Positions 31,125-43,500 of a stretch of 64,000 nucleotides of DNA are shown one piece after another. Position 1 is the stretch's first letter. Every line of letters begins with the position of its first letter. The position numbers and the translations under genes were made by a program. The stretch comes from Cavenderia fasciculata (lineage: Eukaryota; Evosea; Eumycetozoa; Acytosteliales; Cavenderiaceae). The stretch lies in contig NW_004457713.1 in NCBI RefSeq assembly GCF_000203815.1, forward strand, positions 387,358-451,357, written 5' to 3'. Below the pieces are notes generated by a model. It had not been told where the DNA came from. It worked only from the letters and a program-made list of their open reading frames with translations, and ran no database searches.

Positions 31125-32819
31125 ATGATAGAGAGATTGCAAAGTATAATCATTCTACAGATAATCAAAGAGATTGATAATGTAGATTTGATATGTCTGC
31201 TGATGACATGTAAGAAGATGTTTTATCATTATATTAGACGCGCCTTAAAGTTTAAACATATGGAGTACAAGATAAACTTTAACCATACACTCTTTTATCA
31301 GTTCAATTTACAATCATTTGTTGATATCACAAAGAATTCAGTGTCTAATACACTCATCATAAGAGACCCTTTTTTGGCTTACAAAGGAAAATATACATGG
31401 TTTTTAGATTACTTGTTACAACTAGGTGATCGACAGATTACAACTACTGCATATAACTATAATTGTGAAGTGAAGGAAATCCCAGAATCGACAGATACGC
31501 TCTATGTCTATCAATCAAAACGAAATCCATTATTGCAACGTAAATTGGTTGTACCGAGCAATATCAAGACTCTAGATATCTATATACGTGTCGCCAAATT
31601 TGACGATTTAACATTTCCAATTGGTCTAGAGACACTCTACTTTAGGTCTTCACCATCGATAATCAACTTGGCCCAACCACACTTTACCAATCTCACCACT
31701 CTATCTATATCTGGTCAGATATTCGAAGGCGGCGCATGCCCTCTGCCACCCAACTTGACCAATCTAAGTATGTCACACTCAAACTTTGACAGTCACCTCT
31801 TTGATCGGTTGACAAGTCTAGTACATGTGGATCTACACCTACTGTCAGCAAGAGATAGCTCACGGACACTAGATCTATCAAAACAAGTGTGTCTAGAATC
31901 TTTTATCCTTAAAGACTGTGTCAATAATCAATCTCTTGGTGATATACACATTCATCTGTCTCGGACGTCGCTCACTCGTCTCTCGCTCCCACCTCGACTC
32001 ATTTCCAAACAATCGACCAACCTATTTCCATCAACACTCAAACACTTGACTGTCTCTTTGGAGACCCTAACCGATTTCAAAGTCACGTCTTGTTGTTTGG
32101 ACACTTTATGTCTATCGGCCTGTAGTCGTTCTATTACCTCTGATCTTATTCCAAACAGTGTCAAAACACTAAAGATCGTATTCACAAATATAAATTTGGG
32201 TTGGTCATTATCGTCATCAACAAACATTACAAGTTTGGATGTTACCTATTTAGGTAATATTTGTGGAATTATCTCTTTACTGCCTCCTAATTTGGTTCAC
32301 TTTTCACTCGGTTGTGAAAGACAACTCCCTTCCTACTTTCTAGTTCTTCCAGTGCTTTATCCAACATCTCTTGAAACACTCGATTATTCCAGAGTGTTTG
32401 GGCGCTATGACAAAATAGTTGTACCAACCACCATTTCAACGCTATCTTTGAACCTTTGTTCGATGCCAATTGGAACAATATTTGATCAATTAAGATTTGG
32501 ATCACTGCCACCAAGCATCAAAAAATTAGAGATAATGGTTTCATTGGCAGACACTAGAATTCGATTGGATGAAATCATCAACAAAACCAATGTTCAAGAA
32601 CTAACATTGTCATATGAAAACCTTCCTCTCCAAAATCATATATCTATTAGAAGATTGGATGATCATAATAGGAATGTATTGGTTGTAGATAATAGAACTT
32701 TGAATGGTGGTATCATAGAAACCATCGACATTGATACCAATCCAATCTATTTACATTTACAATGTTTTAAATATCATCAAAAATTATGTTGGAGTAATAA
32801 AATTGGTCAAGTTGATTAA
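31125..32819 (+). CDS. divergent F-box-like/LRR protein, 564 aa
   Basis: Single exon. The N-terminus MIERLQSIIILQIIKEIDNV continues DLICLLMTCKKMFYHYIRRA, the same F-box-like start as the array at 45-64 kb (LLLQII..IEDNVDIICLLLTCKKLY). Leucine-rich segments follow: LKTLDIYIRV, LETLYFRSS, LPPNLTNLSMSHSNF, LTRLSLPPRL, STLKHLTVSLETL. The end retains RLDEIINKTNVQELTLSYEN and RRLDDHNRNVLVVDNRTLNGG. It is shorter and clearly more diverged than the clustered copies. Likely an adaptor of the SCF type with a substrate-binding LRR/FNIP-like surface; the target is unknown. The GATA repeat abuts its start. Confidence 0.8.
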   Translation: MIERLQSIIILQIIKEIDNVDLICLLMTCKKMFYHYIRRALKFKHMEYKINFNHTLFYQFNLQSFVDITKNSVSNTLIIRDPFLAYKGKYTWFLDYLLQLGDRQITTTAYNYNCEVKEIPESTDTLYVYQSKRNPLLQRKLVVPSNIKTLDIYIRVAKFDDLTFPIGLETLYFRSSPSIINLAQPHFTNLTTLSISGQIFEGGACPLPPNLTNLSMSHSNFDSHLFDRLTSLVHVDLHLLSARDSSRTLDLSKQVCLESFILKDCVNNQSLGDIHIHLSRTSLTRLSLPPRLISKQSTNLFPSTLKHLTVSLETLTDFKVTSCCLDTLCLSACSRSITSDLIPNSVKTLKIVFTNINLGWSLSSSTNITSLDVTYLGNICGIISLLPPNLVHFSLGCERQLPSYFLVLPVLYPTSLETLDYSRVFGRYDKIVVPTTISTLSLNLCSMPIGTIFDQLRFGSLPPSIKKLEIMVSLADTRIRLDEIINKTNVQELTLSYENLPLQNHISIRRLDDHNRNVLVVDNRTLNGGIIETIDIDTNPIYLHLQCFKYHQKLCWSNKIGQVD

Positions 32820-32925
32820 CTAATAAAGTAGTGCTATTCTCAATTTGTTCATTCATTCATTCATTAAATATATTCATTTTATTATAATTTTTTAATTTCT
32901 TGAGTATCATCATCATGTAGAATTA

Positions 32926-35680
32926 TTATAGTGATTTTTGAGAACTTTGAAAAAATTCCTCTAAAAATGGAATATTTTTAGAGAGAAGTTCAGTGTTTTT
33001 ATCATCAACAATATAGCCATGATAGACAAGATAATTGGCAATTGGTAGATTTTGATATTGTAATACGTATTGAATTTGTTCTTTTTTACAGATTATTGAG
33101 CGAATCAAGGGATAATAATCATCCATATCATTTTGAAACCAGACAACTTATGAAATCTTATACAAATGTTCAATGCCGTTCCAATAATACCAGTGTCTTG
33201 ATTCAAATATTGTGGGTCGAACTGAAATTTGGTTAGACTCTTTTCTTGTTGAGCCAAATCTAAAAAGTATTTCAATATCTTAAGACTATCGTAAAATATA
33301 GCATTGTTGATACAATAGCCATCGATTTTAAATTGTGGGTATTGAGTGTAGAGGTGTTGAATAAATGCTAGTTGATTATGAATAATGGCTTCATTAATGA
33401 CTGATCCATATCCATAATCCTCCAAAGGTTTATGTTTGGCCATGAATCGATCAAACATTTTAATGTCACCTCTTGATCCAATTGCATTCCAAGTTGACTG
33501 GTTGAATTGTAATAATTGTCCTTTGATATTCTCTCGATAATAACGTTTAATCAATTTGTAAAGTTGTTTGTATTGTCTATCATATGATGTGGTGAGGATG
33601 GAGATTAGAGTGTCAATGTTTGGTTTGCATTTTGTTTGTATGAATAGTAAAAATTCAACAATTTCAATTTGATTGTTGTTTGTTGAAATCACCAACTGTT
33701 CTTGAATTGTTCCTCTAAGAGGTGAAGGTCTCGTACTATTATTATAATACTGTTGCAAGAGTTGAAACCCCTCTTGACCAACACGATCATCGTAATTATA
33801 AAACAAGCAGTATCCACAAAGCTTCATCATTGCATCGAGCGAGGTTGCATTGATACCCCTGCTATCCTTGATGTCAAAGCGTTTTTGCCGACGACCTCGT
33901 TTTCCAAGTGGTGGCACCACATCAGGAACGACGAGTATACTTGTAAGATAATAATGACCATATTTCTTGATATAGTTGAGAACGTCATCTTGTTGGACAA
34001 GTTGAGGATAATGTTGATGTAGGAACATGATCACCTTGTCATCACTCTTGCCACAATGTTTTACAGTTTCTACGGTAAATGGGCTGATTCCATTATTGTG
34101 TAGATATTGCATGATTCCCAATGTTTGATTAATATCTTTATGTTTTGGTTTAAATGTACTTTTGGGACTGACCAAACCCAGAGAGTGTGCCAACTTTACA
34201 TGCTCCAATCGACCATTGTTCATGATAAATCCCCATCCAAACAATTTACGTAACAATTTCATAAATTCTGTTTGTCGGTCCTCTTTTACACGTACTTTGA
34301 GAATAAGAGGTATTTCTGACCAAAATTGAGCAGGTGCTTCTTGAGGTAGTTCTCCTTTTAAACACATACCAAACATAAACATTGTCCAACGTGATTGTTT
34401 GGTTGATAGTTGCGTAAGACTATTGAAATAATAGTTGATGTTGTCATTTTCCTCCTCTTCCTCCTCTTTCTCTTCCTCTTCCTCCTCCTCCTCCAGAACC
34501 AAACTAGAACTATCCAATTCCTCGTCAATGACAAACATTTCAATTAGATTGTTTGTCATACCAACCAATCGCTCATATTTATCTGGATCGGTGTTTAGTT
34601 TTAATACTTGTTTGATAAATTCTAGATGGTGATCTGGGTCAATGCCTTGAGGTAAACCAGTAAGAAGGAAATCTGGATACAATCCTTTAAAAACAAAAGC
34701 ATCGAAATGATAGTGGTCATGTCCATAATTAACCGACTCTATATCTCTTGTTGGCAAGAGTAGATTGTAGAAATACTCTTTAAAAAACTCGTGCATTTCG
34801 ATAGATTCTTTGTTATTGTTGGCTATATCTACGAATAATCTTGCAAGTTTGATTAAATCTGATTGACTGTGTTTAAATAGACCATACTTTTTATTGAATG
34901 TTGTGGTTACTTTGAATTTGAAATGATTCATTTCCAATAAATACCTTGCCATGTCTGGATGCAGTCCTTCAATTGCAACTTGAATACATTCATTCATGTC
35001 ATATTGTATTTTAATTGGGACAGAATTATCAACCAATATTTTAAACATATCTATATTACCTTTACTTGCTGCCATCTTGAAACATCCAGAATGATTAAAC
35101 CATTCAGGTTTCTTTTCAAACAAATATTTAAATAACACCAAGTGTTGTTCATCTTGACCATCATATGAACATATTTCTTCAGTTACTTCATAATTCCATT
35201 TTAAATGAAGTTCAAATAAATAATCTTTTTTAATCGTAAATGAATTTAATTGAGAAGATAAAGTAGAAGATGAAGAGGATAAAGTAGTATTATTATTATT
35301 ATTATTATTAATATTTTTAAATTGATGTAATTCTTTTTCTTCTCTTTCAATTCTTTCTTTTAATAGATTGATATGACCGTAACAAAGATACCAGCCAATC
35401 TTGTTTGGTAATTGATTAATCTTGTAATATTTCTCTACACCATCATTCTTTCTCAATACTGATATAATATTTCTAAATATTACCAAATTACATAATACAC
35501 TTTTAATGACTCTATCATGTTGTTCTTTATTTGTTTGATTACACCTGCTATCATCACATCCTTTAATCTGTGTTATTTTCAATAAAATAAATGTTAACAT
35601 ATCACCATCATCATTAATTGTCTACTACTTACACTTTTGAATGGGATGATTCTAGCATTGTTTTTAACAATCCTTGACAT
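32926..35680 (-). pseudogene. ankyrin-like family copy G, one late frameshift
   Basis: Exon 1 is 35633-35680 (MSRIVKNNARIIPFKS), intron 35569-35632 (GTAAGT...ACACAG), and exon 2 begins at 35568 with IKGCDDSRCNQTNKEQHDR. The frame is open for some 820 codons with all landmarks (LLKERIEREEKEL, poly-N, MAASKGNIDMFKIL, a Glu-rich linker, LSTKQSRW, KHGHYYLTS-type block). It slips in FKMI, near 33110-33126: the frame ends soon after, while the neighbouring frame carries MDDYYPLIRS, LPIANYLVYHGYI and PFLEEFF to 32926. About 60 residues are displaced. It may be a nearly intact gene, a very young pseudogene, or an assembly error. Confidence 0.8.
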
Positions 35681-36838
35681 TTAGTTGTACTACTACTACT
35701 CCTACTGTCTACCTAAATAAATATATATATTTATATAAATATTTATTTATTTATCAATATAACAACTTATAAAAGATTTGACTCACAGCATATTAGCTGC
35801 CAACTTGGCTCTAAAAAAAAATACTTTAAAAAATTTAATTCATTGGAAATAAATCATCAAACACTCTAAGTCGACCATCATCATTGGTATGATAAAGAGT
35901 GGGAATCCAAAATAGGATAATATTTCATAGAGATTGAACCATGACCACCCATCAACCCTCTAATTATTATTTATTTGTGTAACCACCATTGTATGGTGAA
36001 CATTGAAAAGTGATCACCACACTATTCGACCCTCACCACTACTTGTTCACCTTTGGTTTCAGTGTTATCAATCAATGCAAACATGTTCTTCCCTCCTTTT
36101 TCATGTTGTTGTTGTTGTTGATCCGTATACAAAAGTGCTTAAGCTATTAGTGCTTGAGAAATGTGGTATATGAAGGTGTGCGTGTGATAAAATGAGGGAA
36201 CAATAAGAACGCATTGATAACCAATCAATTTGGGGATCAATTCACACATGCACATGTTCTTAAAGAAAACAACTGATTGATAGATATGATTGATAGATAT
36301 GATTGATAGTAAAGTAAAAAGGATTTTGTAAAGTTTCAACTACTCGAATTTTAAATAAAAACATTTTTAAATTTAAAAAATAATATTAAAAGAAAATACT
36401 ATTAGATTTCAAACAGATACAGGCAATACAATCAATCAATTAATTAATCAATCACACTACAGTGCAATCAATCAATCATATCTATCAATCATATCTATCA
36501 ATCATCATATCTATCAATCTATTAATAAATAAATAAAAAAACATTATTATTAATTTATATTTACATATTCATTTTATTTGATTTGCCGCCATTTATTTTA
36601 TTTTGTGGTTATTGATTTGCCGCCATTTTATGGTTTACACCCAATCTGTTTTAAGGATTGTTATTTTCTCACCCCATGATGTAAACTTAATATATGCATA
36701 TATATATATATATAATATAATACAAATAAACAATCAATATAATTTGAATATTAATAGAACTATATAATTTTAATATATAAAGGTTATATCACATATAATA
36801 AATACTCCATCCAATATATCCATTATATATTCCTAAAC
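35681..36838. other. repeat-rich intergenic region
   Basis: No supported gene. It holds a 34-bp inverted repeat (listed separately), a pair of GATTTGCCGCCATTT direct repeats at 36580 and 36614, ATCA-type runs and AT-rich low-complexity sequence. A short hydrophobic frame at 36139-36339 has no ATG. Confidence 0.6.
36274..36504. repeat. perfect 34-bp inverted repeat made of TGATAGATAT-type units
   Basis: Arms 36274-36307 and 36471-36504 are exact reverse complements; each is built from a 13-14 bp unit (GATTGATAGATAT). The loop is 163 nt. It arises from a minisatellite present in both orientations between copies G and H. Confidence 0.85.
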
Positions 36839-39655
36839 CTACCTCGCTGTGTTCTTTTCCAATAATTCTTTTAAAAATGGAATATTCAAAGAGAGTTGAT
36901 CGGCGTTGGTATTATCAATATCACCATGATGGACAAGATAATTGGCAATTGGTAGATTTTGATATGTGCCGTGTAATGCATTTTGAGTGATTGTTGAGAG
37001 AATGGAAAAGTCAAAATAATCTTGATCATATATCATTTTGAAACAAGACAAGTTGGCATGTGATACACAATTGTCAAGTGCTGCTAAAATACATTTTTCT
37101 GAATTTTGGTCACGAGGGTAGAACCCAAATTTGGGTAAACTCTTTTCTTGGTGAGCCAAATCTAAAAAGTATTTCAATATCTTTGGACGATCGTTGGTAA
37201 TAGCATTGTTGATACAATTGACATTGATTTTCATCAATTGTGGGTATTGAGTGTAGAGGTGTTGAATAAATGCTAGTTGATTATGAATGATGGCTTCATT
37301 AATGACTGATCCATATCCATAATCCAATTGTTTATGTTTGGTCATGAATCGATCAAACATTTTAATGTCACCTCTTGATCCAATTGCATTCCAAGTTGTA
37401 GAGTTGAATTGTAATAATTGTCCTTTTTTGATATTCTCTCTATAATACATTTTAATTAATTTGTATAGTTGTTTGTATTGTCGATCGTATGATTTGGTGA
37501 GAATAGATACTAGAGTTTGAAAGGTTGGTTTTAAAACCTTTTTTGTTTGTTGTTTGAATAGTAACCATTCGACAATATCAATTTGATTGTTTTCTGTTGA
37601 AATCTCTAATTGTTCTTGATATGTTGCTTCAATAGTTGTAGTTGCAGTACTATCGTCGTTGTAATACTGTTGCAAGAGTTGAAACCCCTCTTGGCCAACA
37701 CGATCATCGTAATAGTAATACAAAGAGGATCCGCAAAGCTTGATCATTGCATCGAGTGAGGTTGCATCGATACCCCTGCTATCCTTGATGATATCTCGTT
37801 GTTGTCGTCTACGTAGTAGTCGCGGTTGCGGTACATCAGCAGCAGTAGGCACAACAAGTATACTTGTAAGATAATAATGACCATATTTCTTGATATATTT
37901 GAGAACATCATCTTGTCGTAGCAGTTGAGGATAATGTTGATGTAGGAACATGATCACCTTGTCATCATTCTTGCCACATTGATTCACAGTTTCTATTGCA
38001 AATGGGTTGATTCCATTATCGTGTAGATACTGCATGATGGCCAATGTTTGATTGCTGTCTCTTTGATTTGGATAAAATACTTTATCTGGTTTGATCAACC
38101 CCAATGAATGTGCCAGTTTTACATACTCCAATCGACCATTGTTCATTATGAATTCCCACCCAAACAATTTACATAAAAATTCCATAAACTCTGTTTGTCG
38201 GTCCTCTTTTACACGTACTTTGAGAATCAGAGGTATTTCTGACCAAAGTTGAACAGGTGCTTCTTGATGCAATTCTCCTTTTAAACACATACCAATCATA
38301 AACATTGTCCAACGAGATTGTTTGGTTGATAGTTGAGCAAGACTATCGAAATAATAGTAGTTGATGTTGTCATTTTCCTCTTCCTCTTCCTCTACCTCTT
38401 CCTCCTCCTCCTCCTTGTTGGTGTGGTTGTTGGGATTATACTCCTTGTCTTCCACACAATCCAATTCCTCGTCAATGACAAACATTTCAATAAGCTTGTT
38501 TGTCGTACCAACCAATCGTTCATATTCCTCTGGCTCGATGAAAAGTTTCACCACTTGTTTGATAAAGTCAATGTGGTGGTCGGGGTCGATGTCTTGGGGT
38601 AACCCAGTACGAAGGTAATCTGGATACAACCCTTCAAAAATAAAAGAATCGAATGTATATTGGTGACTTCCATATTTAACCGTATCTATATCTCTTGTTG
38701 GTAAGAGTAGATTGTAGAAATACAATTTAAATACCTCGTACATTTCGATAGATTCTTTGTTTTTGTCGACTATATCTACGAATAATCTTGCAAGTTTGAT
38801 TAAATCTGATTGACTGTGTTTAAATAGACCACCTTTTAAACTGAATGGTTGAGTCCTCCGATTGAATTTGAAATGATTCATTTCCAATAAATACCTTGCC
38901 ATGTCTGGATGCATTCCTTGAATTGCAACTCGAATACATTCATTCATGTCATATTGTATTTTAATTGGGACTGTATTATCAACCAATATTTTAAATATCT
39001 CTATGTTGCCTTTACTTGCTGCCATCTTGAAACAATCTGGATGATTAAACCATTCAAGTTTCTTTTCAAACAAATATTTAAATAATTCCAAGTGTCTTTC
39101 ATCTTCACCACCAAATGAACATATATCTATAGTTACATCATAATTCCATCTTAAATGATGTTCAAATAAATAATCTTTTTTAATCGTAAATGAATTTAAA
39201 TAAGAAGATAAAGTAGAAGATGAAGAGGATAAAGTATTATTATTATAATTATTAATATTATTATTATTATTGAATTGTAACAATTCTAGTTCTTCTCTTT
39301 CAATTCTTTCTTTTAATAGATTGATATGACCACCTCTGAGATACCAACCAATCTTGTTTGGTAATTGATCGATCTTGTATGTTTTTATTGTTGTTGGGAT
39401 AGAAGATACAGATATAATCCTTCTAAATAATACCAAATTACATAATACACTTTTAATGACTCTATCATGTTGTTCTTTCTTTGATTGATTACACCTTTCA
39501 TCATCACATCCTTTTATCTGTTGAATAAGTAATAAATAAAAAGAGAGTGAATATCTTTGTTTTTCTTTGATCAGATGATCACGCATGATGCAGGTGCAGC
39601 GAGTCTACGTACAATTGAACGGGATGATTTGAGCGTTATTTATAATTATTCCCAT
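36839..39655 (-). CDS. ankyrin-like family copy H, about 915 aa, odd first exon
   Basis: The long frame is open from the stop at 36839 up to an ATG at 39586 (MRDHLIKEKQRYSLS...IQQ-IKGCDDERCNQ). The family landmarks are complete, including a Glu-rich linker, LSTKQSRW, KHGHYYLTS-like block, FKMIYDQDYFD, LPIANYLVHHGDI and PFLKELL. A family-type exon 1 is visible further upstream (39655 down, MGIIINNAQIIPFN), but its only good donor (GTACGT at 39612) leaves one extra base, so it does not join IKGCDD in frame as in the other copies. The protein may therefore start at the internal ATG by reading through the former intron, or the gene may be damaged at its start. Confidence 0.75.
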
Positions 39656-39819
39656 TTATTATCTATTTTTATTGATTATATTAATATTATTTACCTTTAT
39701 GAAATTAAATTACTTGTTTTTTTTTTTTTTAAACATATTTTGTTGATGGGGAGGGGCACAAACAAAATCACTTTAATACATAACATATAATTAAAAAAAG
39801 ACAAACAATTATACTCTCA

Positions 39820-40400
39820 ATGTCAAAGAGGAAGAAGTCCTGTCAAGGTTGCGGATTCGAGTTCTTCGATATCAAGATACATCGTTGCTTAAAAAGAACA
39901 GCACAGAAAAGAAGGAATAAACGATTACAGGTCAACAATAACAACAATCATTTTGAACAACATCAACAGCAAGTCAACAATGACAATGAATATGATAATC
40001 ATGATCAAGATATCGATGGTATTAAGGAAAAAGTATGTCACACAAGATCTTAGAACTCTTGATTAAATTGAATAGGAGGACAATGAAAAGCATCTACAAG
40101 AACCCAACAATCTTGTAGTCGGCGGGGTATGTATTTTTTCATTATTTATTCTCTATTCATCAACAGATCTCTTCATTTCCAATTTAGTATAGATGCTGTA
40201 GTGTTCTCCTCTCCCTACAGAGCCCTACAAGAAAGAAATACCATCAAGATTGTCATCCCACTCAACTGCTGGATAGAATGCAAACAAAAGAAATAGATAC
40301 CATCAAATCTTTATCAGGTGATGACACTAAAGAAACGAATATCTGCGATCATTACAGTTGTCGACTACACCCAGTTATTCGTTTCTTTGGTGTCATCTGA
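39820..40400 (+). CDS. small zinc-finger-like protein, 158 aa, three exons
   Basis: Exons 39820-40032, 40076-40126 and 40188-40400 join in phase 0 across introns of 43 and 61 nt (GTATGT...AATAG and GTATGT...TTTAG). The N-terminus is basic with a C-x2-C-x9-H-x-C motif (CQGCGFEFFDIKIHRC), then an N/Q-rich linker. The last exon has scattered Cys/His residues (YHQDCHPTQLLDRM, ICDHYSCRLHP). A splice at CTACAG within exon 3 would keep the same frame. The final exon contains a 22-bp inverted repeat, so the C-terminus may be altered. Possibly a nucleic-acid-binding protein; family not recognised. Confidence 0.45.
40320..40397. repeat. 22-bp inverted repeat, 34-nt loop
   Basis: Arms 40320-40341 (GATGACACTAAAGAAACG...) and 40376-40397 match at 21 of 22 positions; the single difference is a G-T pair in RNA. 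Both strands read DDTKETN. A second stem, ACGATTGA/TCAATCGT with a 4-nt loop, follows at about 40408-40427. Confidence 0.9.
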
Positions 40401-40463
40401 CCTCTCCACGATTGATTGGTCAATCGTTCATTTTAAAAAAGAGTAACTATAAAACTATTGTTT

Positions 40464-40514
40464 TATTATTCATTTAATTATTTAATTATAATTTAAATAA
40501 TTAAATGAATAATA
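40464..40514. repeat. 22-bp AT-rich palindrome, 7-nt loop
   Basis: Arms 40464-40485 and 40493-40514 are perfect reverse complements (TATTATTCATTTAATTATTT...). It lies between the convergent ends of the small zinc-finger gene and copy I, where it could help end transcription on both strands. Confidence 0.8.
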
Positions 40515-40568
40515 GTTATAAATAGATATAATATTTATTTATTTAATTATTTAATAATTTAACTTTAA

Positions 40569-43500
40569 TTAATTATTTTTTACTTTTTTTTTAGATGGTT
40601 CCTTTGATTTCTTTTTTTCGGCCGTTGCATCTTTTCTTTTCTTATCCAATAATTGTTTGAGGCAAGGAAGAGAAGGAGAGACTTGTTTACAGGCAGTAAT
40701 GTGACCATGACAAACCAGATAATTGGCAATTGGCAAACTTTTAGCTGCTTTGGGCGCGAGGTGTGTCAATAGTGCTGGGGTAAGAGCCTTGGGTGCATCA
40801 AAATACTCTAGATCCAAAATCATTTTAAAACAAGACAAACTACCACTCGAAATGCACTTTTGAAGGACTACCGACATACATGTTTCTTTGGTTTGTTCAA
40901 CTGGAAAGAACCCATGTTTGGCTTGTACAGTAGCCTCTTGGTGTGCCAAATCCAAAAAGTATTTGAGAATGGTTGGCGAATTGTTGGCAACGGCCGACAA
41001 CATATTCTGTGGACTGATCTTGACCAATTGTGGGTACTGGTTGTAGAGGTGTTGAATAAATGGTAGATGGTTGTTGACGGTGGCCGTAATGATGAGTGCA
41101 CCAAAACTATCCAATGGTTTGTGTTTAGCCATAAATCGATCAAATAATTTAATGTCACCTTTGGTTGCAATATCAATCCATGTAGATGCATTAAATTGTA
41201 ATGGATTGGATCTCTTTTTCTTCTTTCCACTGTTGTCATCGTCAATATCCATAGATGTATAGATTGACTTTGGTTGTTGATTAATAATAAATTGTTTAAT
41301 TAATCGGTAGAGTGGTTTGAATGACTCTTTGTACGACTTTGATAGAATACAGGACAGTGTGTAGGCGACTGGACGGAACTTGGTGCATTTGTTGAGTAGC
41401 CAGTCGACAATGTGGAGTTGGTTCTCACGGGTGGCGATTTGCAACTGGTCTTGGTAGACTGACGCGTAACGACTATTAGTGTCACTGGCTTCACAGTCAT
41501 TGTAAAACTGTTGCATCAACAAGAAACTCTCCTCTCCAATACTAGCGTCATAATAGTAACATACACTTGACAGTTTGATCATCACATCTAGAGCATGTGA
41601 CTTTATACCCCTGCCATCTTTAATATAATAATGTCCTGGACGACGACTTTTAATGAGTTGTTGTTGTTGTTCTGGTTGTTGTTCTGGTGGTTGTTCAGGT
41701 TGTTGGGGAGGTGGGATGGTGAGCATGTGGATTAGATGGTAGTGACTGTAACGAGTGATATACTCGAGAACTGAATGATTGGAATTCTCACCAAACAATT
41801 CTGGGTCGTTTTGAAAGAGGAAGGTAAAAATGTTGTCATTGTCCTTTTCACATGCCTGTAGTGTCTGATGACCAAATTGTTTAATGTTGTTGTCGTAGAG
41901 GTACTGCAAGATGGCCATTGACTCGTCTGCATCACGTTCACCGTACGGTTCGTAAACGTGGTCGTTGGTAACCAAACCCAACGAATGTGCCAACTTGACA
42001 TACTCCAATGTACCATAGTTCATGATAGTCGGCCAACCAAACTGTTTGAATACCATTTGAACAAACTCGACCTTTTTATCCTCCCTCACACGTACTTTGA
42101 ATATGTGAGGTAGATCCGACTCTTTGTTTCCTTCGCTTGCAGCTTCACGATTGTAATACATATTATACATAAACATAAACCAACGAGATTGCTTGGTTGA
42201 TAGTTGTGTAAGACTATTCAAGTAATGTCCACCGTCCTCTTGTTCCATTTCATCGTCCATTGATGCGATTTCATCATCGTCTGATTTGTTGAGTGGTGGT
42301 GATGGCGATGGTTTAACCTTTTTTAATACACAATCCAATTCCTCGTCAATGACAAACTTGTCGATGGATTGGTTGGCCAAGTTGATCAGTTGCTCGTATC
42401 TCTCTGGCTTGATGATAAGCTTCAACACTTGTTTGATAAAGTCGATTTGGTGGTCGAGATTCATTCCTTTTGGTGCACCAGAGACGAGGTAGCCATGGAT
42501 CCAGTTTGAAAATTGTGTTGCATTAAACTCGTAGTGACCGCTTGCGTATTTCACCAACTCGATATCTTGTGCTTGCAAGAGGGCACTGAAAAAGTTGGAA
42601 TAGAGCTTGCTCATTACACTACCACGGCTCTTGTTGCAAATATCGACAAAGAGACGAGCGATTCTCGAGAAACTGGCACGGGTACGATGGTCAATGGTGG
42701 CTTGGAACTGATTGACCGTTTTAAACTTGTAACTATTCTTTTGCAATAAATACAATGCCATGTCATAACACGATCCTTGTAGGGCAGCTTGAATACATTC
42801 ATCCATGTCAAAGGTCATCTTGACAGGAAAAGTATTACCAACCAATACCTTGAACATCTCCAAATTACCTCTACTTGCTGCCATCTTTGCACACGATGAA
42901 TGATTAAACCATTCAGGTTTCTTTTCAAACAAGTAAAGGAATAATTTCAAGTGTCTTTCATCATGACCACCAAATGAACATATTTCTTCGGTTGCATCAT
43001 AACTCCATCGTAAATGATGTTCAAGTAAATAATCTTTTTTAATTATAAATGAATTTAATGGTAAAGATAATGTAGAAGAAGAGGATGAAGTATTATTATT
43101 ATTATTATTATCAATATCAATATCATTATTATCAGTTATTTGTTGTTCTTGTTGTTCTTGTTGTTGTTGATTGATAATGAATTGATGTAATTCTTTTTCT
43201 TCTCTTTCAATTCTTTCTTTTAATAGATTGATGTGCCCACAACTGAGATACCATTCGATTGAGTTTGGTAGTTGATTAATCTTGTATATCTCTACATCTT
43301 TCTCTCTAGACACTGATATAATCTTTCTGAATAACACTAAATTACATAATACACTTTTAATGACTCTATCGTGATGTTCTTTGTTTGATTGATTGCACTT
43401 GCTATCATCACATCCCTAAATTTTAAAAAAAAAAAAAAAAAAATCCAAAAAAAAAAAAAAAATTGTTAGTTCTTTGATCATTCATTATCTTTCTTTCTTT

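Noticed and set aside
30836-31168. Open frame with YLSI repeats
   Set aside because: Translation of the GATA microsatellite; not a protein.
36139-36339. 66-codon hydrophobic minus-strand frame (signal-peptide-like)
   Set aside because: No ATG start, AT-rich hydrophobic codons expected by chance, and no splice support.
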